Below, piece by piece: positions 10,497-18,409 of a stretch of DNA of 47,245 nucleotides. Under the pieces are notes generated by a model. It made no database searches. It was not told the DNA's origin and saw only the letters and a program-made list of their open reading frames with translations. The stretch spans positions 1 through 47,245 of the forward strand of contig JADLES010000001.1 of assembly GCA_020845995.1 (NCBI GenBank), written 5' to 3'. A program made the translations under genes and the position numbers. The stretch comes from Burkholderiales bacterium. GTDB lineage: Bacteria; Pseudomonadota; Gammaproteobacteria; Burkholderiales; SG8-39. Positions within the stretch are counted from its first letter, which is position 1; the number at the start of each line of letters is the position of its first letter.

Positions 10497-11483
10497 GTGA
10501 CAGTCAACCCTACGAGGCGGCGCCTGGTCGCCGCCATGGCCGCGGCGCCGATGGCCGCGGCGACCCCGGCGATGGTCCGCGCGCAAGCCGACAAGCCCGT
10601 GACCATCGTCATGACGGTGCCGCCGGGAAGCTCGCTGAACACGCTGGCGCGACTGCTGGGCGAGCGGCTGCGCGTCAAGCTGAACCGGCCCTTTGTCGTC
10701 GATTCGAAACCGGGAGCGGGCGGCCTGATCGCGATCAACTATCTGAAGAGCCAGGAGGCCGACGGCGCGACGCTGATGATGGCGCCCATGTCGGCCGTGT
10801 CGCTGCTGCCGCTGTTCAGCTCCAAGCCGACGTTCGATCTCGACAAGGATCTCTACCCGGTGGTCGAGTGCACCTCGTCGCCCTTCGCCCTCACCGTCAA
10901 CGCATCCACCGGGCTCAACACGCTCGCCGAATACTTCGACTCGGTGCGCAAGGACCCGAGCCGCGGGTCGATCGGCGTGCCCAGCGTCACCAGCACGATG
11001 GCGTTGGTCATCCACCAGTTGCGCACGCAGCTCGGCCTGCCGCTGCAGGCGGTGGGTTACCGCGGCGGCGCGCCGCTGCACGCCGACCTGCTCGGCAACC
11101 AGATTCCCGCGAGCGGCTCGATTCTTCCCGACTACCTCGGGTATCACCGCGGTGGCAGGGTCAGGGTGCTCGCGCATCTGGGCGAGCGGCGCTCGCCGCT
11201 CGCGCCGGAAATTCCCACCTTCGCCGAGGCGGGCTTCCCGGGCTACGTGGCGTATACCTCGTTCGGCCTGTACGCGCGCGCCGGGATCGCCAGGGAGCTT
11301 GCCGCGCGCTACGCGGCGCTGGTCACCGAGGAGCTGAACAGCGCTCCTGTCGCCGAGACCCTGAACAAGATGAGCCTGGAGCCCGTGGGCGGCACGCCCG
11401 AGGAGTTCCTGCGCAAGGTGCGCGAGGATCGCAACCGCTGGGCGCCGGTGATCAAGGCCTCCGGCATCAAGCTGGATTCCTGA
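10497..11483 (+). CDS. Bug/TctC-family periplasmic solute receptor
   Basis: This 328-residue periplasmic binding protein is of the tripartite tricarboxylate transporter type. The N-terminus RRRLVAAMAAAPMAAATPAM ends in a predicted signal-peptidase site near AQA; the arginine cluster is Tat-like. Family hallmarks follow: VTIVMTVPPGSSLNTLAR, the PGAGGLIA loop, and PEIPTFAEAGFPGY late in the protein. Ligands of this family are usually carboxylates bound through water molecules. No TctA or TctB membrane gene is nearby, so it is an orphan receptor. The GTG start is chosen because AGGAGG lies 6 nt upstream; the open frame further upstream has no homology. A RidA-like gene and a carrier follow on the same strand. 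Confidence 0.88.
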   Translation: MTVNPTRRRLVAAMAAAPMAAATPAMVRAQADKPVTIVMTVPPGSSLNTLARLLGERLRVKLNRPFVVDSKPGAGGLIAINYLKSQEADGATLMMAPMSAVSLLPLFSSKPTFDLDKDLYPVVECTSSPFALTVNASTGLNTLAEYFDSVRKDPSRGSIGVPSVTSTMALVIHQLRTQLGLPLQAVGYRGGAPLHADLLGNQIPASGSILPDYLGYHRGGRVRVLAHLGERRSPLAPEIPTFAEAGFPGYVAYTSFGLYARAGIARELAARYAALVTEELNSAPVAETLNKMSLEPVGGTPEEFLRKVREDRNRWAPVIKASGIKLDS

Positions 11484-11594
11484 GCCGGAACGGGCAGGCG
11501 GCGAGAACCCGCCTCGCCCAGCGCCCGGCTGCGCGCGCTTCGCGAGCCTTTCGAGTTTCCCCACCCTTTCAATCCCACGAATCAGGAGATAGTC

Positions 11595-11990
11595 ATGGCA
11601 GCGCCTTCCGGACGCGACATCAGTATCGTTCCAGTGGACTCGCTCAGCGACAGCGCGAAGTTCGGCTACTCGCATTGCATACGCGCGGGCTCGCTGGTGT
11701 TCGTCGCGGGCCAGCTCGGCGTTGGCGGCGCTGGCGACTCGAACGATTTCGCCAGCCAGGCGAGAAGGGCGCTCGACAAGGTCTGCAGCGCCGTCGAAGC
11801 CGCGGGCGGCAGCCGCGCGAGCATCGTCGCGCTCACGATCTACATCACCAACATCGCGGATGGCCGGGCGTTCGCCGCGCTGCGCAAGGAATACTTCAGG
11901 GACAGGTTTCCGACGAGCACGCTGGTCGGCATCTCCGCGCTGATGCTGCCCGAGGCCACCGTCGAAATCCAGGCCGTCGCGGTCGTCTAA
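11595..11990 (+). CDS. RidA/YjgF-family protein
   Basis: This 131-residue trimeric-barrel protein belongs to the Rid superfamily. The motifs FVAGQLGVGG, ALTIYITNIADG and TVEIQAVAVV show the fold. Archetypal RidA hydrolyses reactive enamine/imine intermediates using a conserved arginine in the segment VEVARLP. Here the equivalent segment reads VGISALMLPE and has no arginine, so 2-aminoacrylate deaminase activity is doubtful and another Rid subfamily is more likely. AGGAG lies 7 nt before the ATG. It lies 111 bp after a Bug receptor and 81 bp before a BT1-like carrier, on the same strand. Such placement suggests a catabolic rather than a general stress role. Confidence 0.85.
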   Translation: MAAPSGRDISIVPVDSLSDSAKFGYSHCIRAGSLVFVAGQLGVGGAGDSNDFASQARRALDKVCSAVEAAGGSRASIVALTIYITNIADGRAFAALRKEYFRDRFPTSTLVGISALMLPEATVEIQAVAVV

Positions 11991-12018
11991 CGCGGGGGGG
12001 CAGGTTGTAGCGCCGGTT

Positions 12019-12043
12019 GCCCGCAACCCGGGAGGCTGCGGGC
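12019..12043. other. 7-bp stem hairpin after the RidA-like gene
   Basis: GCCCGCA (12019-12025) and TGCGGGC (12037-12043) are exact reverse complements with an 11-nt spacer, in the gap between the RidA-like gene and the carrier gene. No T-run follows, so it is not a clear intrinsic terminator. Confidence 0.3.
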
Positions 12044-12071
12044 CGATGCCGGGGCGCGCCGCTCTTCGTCC

Positions 12072-13625
12072 ATGAGTTCGCTTTCGTTGCTTCGCTCGCT
12101 GCGCCTGTCCTACCTGCCGCCGCTGATGGTCTACGTGGCGGCGGGCATCCAGGGCCTCACCGGCATCGTCGGCACGTTCTTCATCAAGGAGTATCTCGAC
12201 CTCTCCGCCGAGTTCCTTGCCGCGCTCGGCTTCTGGACGGTGCTCCCCTATACCATCAAGATGGTCGCCGGCCACGTGGTGGACCTGGTCTGGCGCTGGA
12301 AGGAGGCGCTCGTTTTCCTGGGCGCCGCGCTGCTCGCCGCTGGGGTCGGCATCATGATCGGCCTGCTCGCCGATCCGGCGGCGATGCGCGCGGTGATGCC
12401 CGCCGAGCACTGGTTTGTCCTCGCCTCGCTGCTCGCGCCGGTCGGCTACATGATCCAGGACGTGGTCGCCGACGCGATGACCGTCGAGGCGGTGCCGCGC
12501 GTCGAGGCTGACGGCCGCCCGATCCCCGAGGAGGAGCGCCGCGCGATGCACACCACGATGCAGACGCTGGGGCGCGTGGCGATTATCGGCGGGCTCACGC
12601 TGGTGTCGCTGCTCAACGTGTTCCTGATGGCCGGCGTGCACCAGCTGCCCGAGCCGCAGAAGATCGCCGCCTACCTGCGCGTCTACCAGTGGGCGCTCGT
12701 CATCCCGGCGGTTTCGGTGTCGGGCGTGCTGCTCGCCGCGTGGCTGCGGCACCGCAGCCCGCTGCAGTTCCGGCGCGAGGTCGCCCCGCCGCCCGCCAAC
12801 TGGTGGATCCTCGGCGGCGGCGCGCTCTTCGCCGGCGTGTCGATCGTCGTGGGGCTCGGCAGGTACCGCTACGGGCAGGAGTTCGTCTTCGCCGCGTCGA
12901 TGGTGGTGGTGCTGTTCCTCATCTGGCGCCTGGCGCGCGAGCTGGACGCCGCGGCGCGCGCGACGCTGATCGGCACCGCCGCGGTGATCTGGGTGTTCCG
13001 CGCCGTGCCCGGGCCCGGCGCGGGCGCGAGCTGGTGGATGATCGACGTGCTGAAATTCGACCAGCAGTTCCTCGCGCAGCTGTCGCTCGTCTCCAGCGCG
13101 CTGACGCTCGCCGCGCTGTTCGTCTTTCGCCGCTTCATGGCCGAGCGCTCGATCTACTATATCGTCGGCTTTCTCACGGTCGCGGGCACGCTGCTGACCC
13201 TGCCGCAGCTGGGCATGGTCTACGGCCTGCACGAGTGGACCGCGGGGCGCACCGGCGGCATCGTCGATGCGCGCTTCATCGCCCTCGTCGACACCGCGCT
13301 CGAGTCGCCGCTCGGCCAGATCGCCATGGTGCCGATGCTCGCCTGGATCGCCGCCTCGGCCCCCGAGCGGCTGAAGGCCACCTATTTCGCGGTGATGGCC
13401 TCCTTCACCAATCTCGCGCTCTCCGCTTCCCAGCTGGGAACCAAGTATCTCAACCACGCGTTCACGGTCAGCCGCGAAGTCAGGGATGCCGGCACCGGCG
13501 CGGTCAAGGTTCCCGCCGACTACGGCGAGCTGGGTCCCTTGTTCGTCACGGTGACGCTGATCGCGCTGCTGCTGCCGCTGGCGACGATCTCGCTCGCGCG
13601 CCTGGCGCGCATGCGCAGCGCCTAG
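12072..13625 (+). CDS. BT1/folate-biopterin-like MFS transporter
   Basis: This 517-residue membrane protein has about 12 hydrophobic segments. The first part (GIQGLTGIVGTFFIKEYLDL, then FWTVLPYTIKMVAGHVVDL) resembles the FBT/BT1 branch of the major facilitator superfamily, which has a similar 'xPWxIKPxxGxxSD' stretch. A later segment, LKATYFAVMASFTNLALSAS, matches the second conserved region of that branch. BT1 proteins of protists and cyanobacteria carry folates or pterins; the substrate here is unknown. Extra-membrane loops are long (residues 150-180 and 465-490). No strong ribosome site precedes the ATG at 12072. It sits between a RidA-like gene and an EmrA/EmrB-type pair. Confidence 0.65.
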   Translation: MSSLSLLRSLRLSYLPPLMVYVAAGIQGLTGIVGTFFIKEYLDLSAEFLAALGFWTVLPYTIKMVAGHVVDLVWRWKEALVFLGAALLAAGVGIMIGLLADPAAMRAVMPAEHWFVLASLLAPVGYMIQDVVADAMTVEAVPRVEADGRPIPEEERRAMHTTMQTLGRVAIIGGLTLVSLLNVFLMAGVHQLPEPQKIAAYLRVYQWALVIPAVSVSGVLLAAWLRHRSPLQFRREVAPPPANWWILGGGALFAGVSIVVGLGRYRYGQEFVFAASMVVVLFLIWRLARELDAAARATLIGTAAVIWVFRAVPGPGAGASWWMIDVLKFDQQFLAQLSLVSSALTLAALFVFRRFMAERSIYYIVGFLTVAGTLLTLPQLGMVYGLHEWTAGRTGGIVDARFIALVDTALESPLGQIAMVPMLAWIAASAPERLKATYFAVMASFTNLALSASQLGTKYLNHAFTVSREVRDAGTGAVKVPADYGELGPLFVTVTLIALLLPLATISLARLARMRSA

Positions 13626-13653
13626 GCGCAGCGGAAACGGCGATAATCCCGGC

Positions 13654-13710
13654 ATGGACGGGAACGACAGACCGATCCCGTTGCAGGCAGCCAGGAGCAA
13701 GCTCGCGTGA
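13654..13710 (+). other. possible 18-codon upstream ORF coupled to the EmrA-like gene
   Basis: ATG at 13654 opens MDGNDRPIPLQAARSKLA and ends in a TGA at 13708-13710 that overlaps the GTG start of the next gene (GTGA). A GATAAT hexamer (13642-13647) lies seven bases before the ATG, so a transcript starting there would be nearly leaderless. The -35 region is poor. It may be a coupling leader peptide or chance. Confidence 0.3.
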
Positions 13711-14732
13711 AGCGCGCGGCGCAGCGCGCGCTGCTCCTCATCGTCGTGCCGGCGCTCGCGCTCGTGCTCGGCCTCGCTGTCTGGCTGAAGGGCGGCCGCT
13801 TCGTCGAGACCGACAACGCCTACGTGAAGGCGGACAAGGTCCCGGTCAGCGCGGAGGTCGCGGGCGCGATCCGCGAGGTGCTGGTCGCGGAGAACCAGGC
13901 GGTGCGGGCCGGCCAGCCGCTTTTCCGCCTGAACGCCGTGCCTTTCCAGGTAGCCGTCGAGCGCGCGCAGGCGCGCCTCGCACAGGTGCGCGCCGACGTC
14001 GCCGCGCTGCGCGCGAGCTACCGCGCCAAGCGCTCCGAGATCGCGCTCGCGCGCACCAAGCTCGCCTTCGCGCTGCGCGACCAGCAGCGCCAGGCCGACC
14101 TAGCCTCGAGGAACTTCATCGCGCCCGCCAAGCTGGACGAGGTCCGGGAGGCGGCCGAGCTGGCGGGCCAGCAGATCGAAACGCTGGAGCAGGACCTGCA
14201 GCGCATCGCCGAGACGCTGGGCGGCAGGCCCGACATGCCGCTCGAGCGCCAGGCAGCCTATCTCGCCGCGCTGGCCGAGCTTGCGCAGGCGACGCTCGAC
14301 CTGGAGCGCACCGAGATCCGCGCGCCGCTGCCCGGCACCGCCGGCAAGCCGCCCAAGCCCGGCCAGTACCTCGCCGCCGGCGCGATCGCGATGACCCTGG
14401 TGGCGAGCGACACGCTCTGGGTCGAGGCGAATTTCCCCGAGACCGACCTGACCTATGTTCGCGCCGGGCAGCCCGCGCAGGTGCGCGTCGACACCTTCCC
14501 GGGCGCGGTCTGGACGGGCGCGGTCGAGAGCCTGAGCCCGGCGACGGGCGCCGAATTCTCGGTGCTGCCGGCGCAGAACGCGACCGGCAACTGGATCAAG
14601 GTCACGCAGCGCGTGCCGCTGCGCATCCGCATCGACGCGCGGCCCGGGCAGCCGCCGCTGCGCGCGGGCCTCAGCACCACGGTGCGCATCGACACCGGGC
14701 ACGAGCGGCGGCTGGGCGATCTTCTCCGTTGA
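13707..14732 (+). CDS. EmrA/HlyD-type membrane fusion protein
   Basis: This 341-residue periplasmic adaptor of a multidrug or small-molecule efflux pump has one N-terminal membrane anchor (about residues 7-26). The first half-lipoyl segment (VETDNAYVKADKVPVSAEVAG...) is typical of EmrA. An alpha-helical hairpin rich in Ala/Arg/Glu spans about 85-200, and the beta-barrel segment includes VEANFPETDLTYVRAGQPA. The start is GTG with AGGAG 10 nt upstream. The stop overlaps the TTG start of the EmrB-like gene, so the two are a transcriptional and translational unit. I see no outer-membrane channel gene or regulator next to it. Confidence 0.88.
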   Translation: MKRAAQRALLLIVVPALALVLGLAVWLKGGRFVETDNAYVKADKVPVSAEVAGAIREVLVAENQAVRAGQPLFRLNAVPFQVAVERAQARLAQVRADVAALRASYRAKRSEIALARTKLAFALRDQQRQADLASRNFIAPAKLDEVREAAELAGQQIETLEQDLQRIAETLGGRPDMPLERQAAYLAALAELAQATLDLERTEIRAPLPGTAGKPPKPGQYLAAGAIAMTLVASDTLWVEANFPETDLTYVRAGQPAQVRVDTFPGAVWTGAVESLSPATGAEFSVLPAQNATGNWIKVTQRVPLRIRIDARPGQPPLRAGLSTTVRIDTGHERRLGDLLR

Positions 14733-16234
14733 GCGCAAGGAGCGACGCGTATCGCGGCCTCGTCACCGCCTCGGTGATGCTGGCCACGCTGATGCAGGTC
14801 GTGGACACCACCATCGCCAACGTGGCGCTGCCGCACATGCAAGGCACCATGGGCGCGACGCTCGACCAGATCGCCTGGGTGCTCACATCGTACGTGGTCG
14901 CCTCGGCGATCGGCATCCCGCTGACGGGCTACCTCGCCACGCGCTTCGGGCGCAAGCGCATCTTCCTGTGGTCGGTGGCGGGCTTCACGGCCACTTCGAT
15001 GCTGTGCGGCGCGGCGCAGAGCCTGGAGCAGATCGTGCTCTTTCGCCTGCTGCAGGGCCTGTTCGGCGCGGCGCTGGTGCCGCTGTCGCAGGCGGTCATG
15101 CTCGACACCTGGCCGCGCGAACGGCAGGTCTGGGCGATGGCCTTGTGGGGCGCCGGCGTGACGGTGGGTCCGATCATCGGGCCGTCGCTGGGCGGCTGGA
15201 TCACGGAGTTCTACAGTTGGCGCTGGGTGTTCTATCTCAACCTGCCGGTGGGCATCGTCTCCTGGCTCGGCATGGCGGCGTTTCTGCGCGAGACGCCGCC
15301 CGACCGCGAGCGCCGTTTCGACGTGCTCGGTTTCGCCTTTCTCGCGGTGGGCCTGGGCGCGCTGCAGCTGATGCTCGACCGCGGCCACTCGCTCGACTGG
15401 TTCGCCAGCCCCGAAATCGTCCTCGAGGCGGCGCTGAGCGCGCTGTGCCTCTATCTTTTCGTCGCGCACATCCTTACCCACGAGCGCCCCTTCATCGAGC
15501 CGGCGATCTTCGCTGACGGCAACTTCCGGGTGGGCCTGCTGATCATCTTCATGCTGGGCATCGTGCTGCTGGCGACGCTCGTGCTGCTGCCGCCGTTCCT
15601 GCAGAACCTGATCGGCTACCCGGTGGTCGACGTCGGCAACCTGCTCGCGCCACGAGGAGTGGGCACGATGTCCGCGATGTTCGTCGCCAGCCGCATCGCC
15701 GGCCGCCTCGACGGGCGCGCGCTGATCTTCGCCGGTTTTTCGCTGATGGCGCTGTCGTCCTGGGAGATGACGCATTTCACCCTCGATGTCGCTCCCTGGG
15801 ACATCGTGCGCACCGGCCTCATGCAGGGCTTCGGCCTGGGCCTGGTGTTCGCGCCGCTCAACTTCATCACCTTCGACTCGCTGGCGCCCCGCTTTCGCAA
15901 CGACGGCACCGCCCTCTACAGCCTGATGCGCAACGTCGGCGCGAGCATCGGCATCTCGCTCGTTGTCACCAACCTCGCGCGCGACGTTCAGGCCAACCAC
16001 GCCGCCTTCGTTCCCTATCTCGACCCGACGCGGCTCGCGCTGCGCCAGGCGGTCGAACTGGGCGCCGTCGACCTCGCCACGACCGCGGGGCTGGTCGCGC
16101 TCAACGCCGAGGTGACGCGGCAGGCGGCGACGCTCGCCTACCTGCAGGATTTCCGCCTGACGATGTGGGCGGCGCTGGCCGCGCTGCCGCTCGCGTTCAT
16201 GCTGCGCTCCCCGCGGCGTGTCCGCCGGCCGTGA
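14729..16234 (+). CDS. EmrB-type DHA2 drug:proton antiporter
   Basis: This 501-residue MFS exporter of the 14-helix DHA2 family has the DHA2 opening LATLMQVVDTTIANVALPHM. MFS motif A appears as GYLATRFGRKR, motif C as GAGVTVGPIIGPSLGG, and WRWVFYLNLPVG follows. It would pump a substrate from the inner membrane through the adjacent EmrA-like adaptor. The preferred start is TTG at 14729, overlapping the stop of the adaptor gene. It leaves about 12 residues before the first helix, as in other EmrB proteins; no ATG allows a complete first helix. Its last 38 bp overlap, tail to tail, the 3' end of the minus-strand thioesterase gene. Confidence 0.88.
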   Translation: MSARSDAYRGLVTASVMLATLMQVVDTTIANVALPHMQGTMGATLDQIAWVLTSYVVASAIGIPLTGYLATRFGRKRIFLWSVAGFTATSMLCGAAQSLEQIVLFRLLQGLFGAALVPLSQAVMLDTWPRERQVWAMALWGAGVTVGPIIGPSLGGWITEFYSWRWVFYLNLPVGIVSWLGMAAFLRETPPDRERRFDVLGFAFLAVGLGALQLMLDRGHSLDWFASPEIVLEAALSALCLYLFVAHILTHERPFIEPAIFADGNFRVGLLIIFMLGIVLLATLVLLPPFLQNLIGYPVVDVGNLLAPRGVGTMSAMFVASRIAGRLDGRALIFAGFSLMALSSWEMTHFTLDVAPWDIVRTGLMQGFGLGLVFAPLNFITFDSLAPRFRNDGTALYSLMRNVGASIGISLVVTNLARDVQANHAAFVPYLDPTRLALRQAVELGAVDLATTAGLVALNAEVTRQAATLAYLQDFRLTMWAALAALPLAFMLRSPRRVRRP

Positions 16235-17099
16235 ACGGCGCCATCCCCGCCCGCAGCTCGGCGGGAATCGGCAGCGCGCGGTAGGTCTCGAGCGACATCA
16301 TCGAACGGACGTTGCGCGCGCGCAGCCGCTCCTCGCCGCCGATGCGGCCGCAGAACGCGAGATCGAGCGAGGCGCGGCCGATGCGCGCCACCGAGAGCTC
16401 GAGCACCAGGCGCTCGCCGATGCGGCAGGGCTTGAGGAACTCGCACTGCGTGTGCACGATCGGGAAGCCGAAGCGGCGGTGCATGTGCATCGTGTCGAAC
16501 GGCAGCCCGAGCGAGAGCGCGAACCAGTCCTCGACCGCGCTGTTGATCATGTCGAAGTAGCGCGGGAAGTGGACGATGCCGCCCGGATCGCAGTGCGAGA
16601 AGCGGATCGGATGCTCGGTCGGGAAGCGCCTTGCGCCGCCGCCGGGGCCCGGCAGCCGGCCCAGGCCGCCGCCGCCCGCGACGTGGGGCGCGATCTTCGC
16701 GCGCTGGTCCGCGGGGATCGGCACGGCGCGCAGCCGCGCGAGCGAGACGAGCGCGATCAGGTGGCGGAACCGCAGGCGTTCCTCGCCGGCGACCTTTCCC
16801 GAGACGATGAATTCGATCGCGCTGCCGCCCAGGCGCGCGACCGAGATCTCGAGCTCGAGGACATCGCCGACGCGGCTCGCCTTGAAGAAGTCGCACTGGG
16901 TGTTGACCGTGGGGAAACCCATCCCGTCCTGTCGCAGGCGCGTCTCCAGGTTGGGCTCGATCTTCGAGTCGAACCAGTCCTCGATGCCCTCGTAGAGCAT
17001 CTCGAAATACTGCGGGAAGTAGACGATGCCGCCCGGATCGCAGTGCGAGAAGCGGATCGCCTGGCGGTGGATGAAAGGCGTCGGGGAAGGGCTGTGCAT
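16197..17099 (-). CDS. tandem double hot-dog acyl-CoA thioesterase
   Basis: This 300-residue protein is built of two 4-hydroxybenzoyl-CoA-thioesterase-like domains. Each begins with nearly the same block: IRFSHCDPGGIVYFPQYFEM near residue 16 and IRFSHCDPGGIVHFPRYFDM near residue 163. Both keep the active-site Asp (CDPGGIV). A Gly/Pro-rich linker (about 138-158) joins them. Single-domain enzymes act as dimers or tetramers, so this is a covalent dimer. It should hydrolyse an acyl- or aryl-CoA. I chose the ATG at 17099; the frame runs 14 codons further up without homology. It is the last gene of a minus-strand acyl-CoA operon, 55 bp after an acyl-CoA dehydrogenase gene. Confidence 0.82.
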   Translation of the reverse strand: MHSPSPTPFIHRQAIRFSHCDPGGIVYFPQYFEMLYEGIEDWFDSKIEPNLETRLRQDGMGFPTVNTQCDFFKASRVGDVLELEISVARLGGSAIEFIVSGKVAGEERLRFRHLIALVSLARLRAVPIPADQRAKIAPHVAGGGGLGRLPGPGGGARRFPTEHPIRFSHCDPGGIVHFPRYFDMINSAVEDWFALSLGLPFDTMHMHRRFGFPIVHTQCEFLKPCRIGERLVLELSVARIGRASLDLAFCGRIGGEERLRARNVRSMMSLETYRALPIPAELRAGMAPFTAGGHAAGSAA

Positions 17100-17154
17100 G
17101 CCCGCATTTTGCCTGCGCGCGCCCACCGCGCGGCGCCTCAAGCCGCGCGGCGCC

Positions 17155-18399
17155 TCAATCCGGGCGCGGGATGAGGTAGGGCGACTCGGCGATGGTCCAG
17201 GCGGGCGCCCGCTCCTGGCGGAACACCTGCCGCAGGTGCACTTCGTCCGGCCCGTCGCCGATGCGCATCAGTCGCGCGTAGGAGAGCGCGTAGTGGATCG
17301 GCGCGTCCTCGGTGCCGCCCATCGCGCCGAACACCTGCAGGGCGCGGTCGGCCACCCGCTGCAGCATGCCCGGCACCGCGATCTTCACCAGCGACACCTC
17401 GCGCCAGGCGCCGTGATGTCCCTCGCGGTCGAGCAGCCACGCGCACTTCAGCGTCATGAGGCGCGACAGCTCGAGCTCGACGCGCGACTCGGCGATCCAG
17501 CGCTGCACCGTGTCGTAGTCGATCACCGGACGGCCGAAGGTCCTGCGCTCCCGCGCGCGCGCGTGCATCAGCTCGATGAGCAGCCCGGCGAGGCCGATCT
17601 GGCGCATGCAGTGATGGATGCGCGCGGGGCCCAGGCGCACCTGCGCCACCTTGAAGCCATCGCCTTCGGCGCCGAGACGGTTGCCGACCGGCACGCGCAC
17701 CCCCGCAAGCTCCAGCTCGCCGATCGGCGCGACATGGTCGCGCAGCCCCATCCAGGTGATCTCGCGCACCAGGCGCACGCCCGGGGCGTCCATCGGCACC
17801 ATGACCACGCTGTGCCGGCGCGTGCGCTCGGCGCCCGCGTCGGTCACTCCCATCACCATGAGCTGGCTGCAGCGCGGATGCGCGGCGCCGGTCGCGAACC
17901 ACTTGCGGCCGGTGATCACGTACTCGCCGCCGCGGCGCTCGATGCGGCAGGCGATGTTGGTCGCATCGGAAGACGCGACCTCGGGCTCGGTCATCGCGAA
18001 CGCCGAGCGCGTGCGCGCCTCCAGCAGCGGCGCGAGCCAGGCGCGCTTCTGCGCCGCGTCGGCGCAGTTCTGCAGCGTGATCATGTTGGGCACGTCGGGC
18101 GCCTGGCAATTGAACGCTTCCGGCGCCCAGGCGAGCCGCCCCATGATCTCGCAGCAGCCCGCGTACTCGAGGTTGGAGAGCCGCGTGCCGGGCTCATCGG
18201 CGGCGAGCTCGGGCAGGCCGAGGTTCCACAGCCCCTGGGCGCGCGCCTTCTGCTGCAGCAAGGGCATGAAGTCCGCCGTGCCGCCGCCGCGCGCCACCTG
18301 CGCGAACCAGTCGCGGTGACGCGGCAGGATCTCGGCATCGAAGAACGCCTGCACGCGCTCGCGCCACTCGCGGGCGCGCGCTCCGGTCTCGAAGTTCAT
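17155..18399 (-). CDS. ACAD10/11-like acyl-CoA dehydrogenase
   Basis: This 414-residue FAD enzyme is of the acyl-CoA dehydrogenase family. Flavin-binding signatures are AMTEPEVASSDATNIAC and GRKWFATGAAHPRC. The C-terminal segment RIGDGPDEVHLRQV (Asp382 begins DGPDEVH) is the ACAD10/11 version, in which an aspartate replaces the catalytic glutamate of the common YEG motif. Members of that branch act on long, branched or 4-hydroxy acyl-CoAs. The ATG at 18399 is preceded by a strong GAGGAGG that lies in the 10-bp gap after the reductase gene. That gap shows a tight operon with the acrylyl-CoA reductase-like and acyl-CoA synthetase genes. Confidence 0.88.
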   Translation of the reverse strand: MNFETGARAREWRERVQAFFDAEILPRHRDWFAQVARGGGTADFMPLLQQKARAQGLWNLGLPELAADEPGTRLSNLEYAGCCEIMGRLAWAPEAFNCQAPDVPNMITLQNCADAAQKRAWLAPLLEARTRSAFAMTEPEVASSDATNIACRIERRGGEYVITGRKWFATGAAHPRCSQLMVMGVTDAGAERTRRHSVVMVPMDAPGVRLVREITWMGLRDHVAPIGELELAGVRVPVGNRLGAEGDGFKVAQVRLGPARIHHCMRQIGLAGLLIELMHARARERRTFGRPVIDYDTVQRWIAESRVELELSRLMTLKCAWLLDREGHHGAWREVSLVKIAVPGMLQRVADRALQVFGAMGGTEDAPIHYALSYARLMRIGDGPDEVHLRQVFRQERAPAWTIAESPYLIPRPD

Positions 18400-18409
18400 T
18401 GCGCCTCCT

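Noticed and set aside
11492..11519. GC-rich imperfect hairpin after the Bug receptor gene
   Set aside because: Internal mismatch and no T-run; such stems are frequent by chance at this GC content.
10407..13700. Open frame of 1097 codons on the minus strand across four plus-strand genes
   Set aside because: It spans several well-supported genes and intergenic gaps; its composition is low-complexity Arg/His/Gln and no motif is seen.
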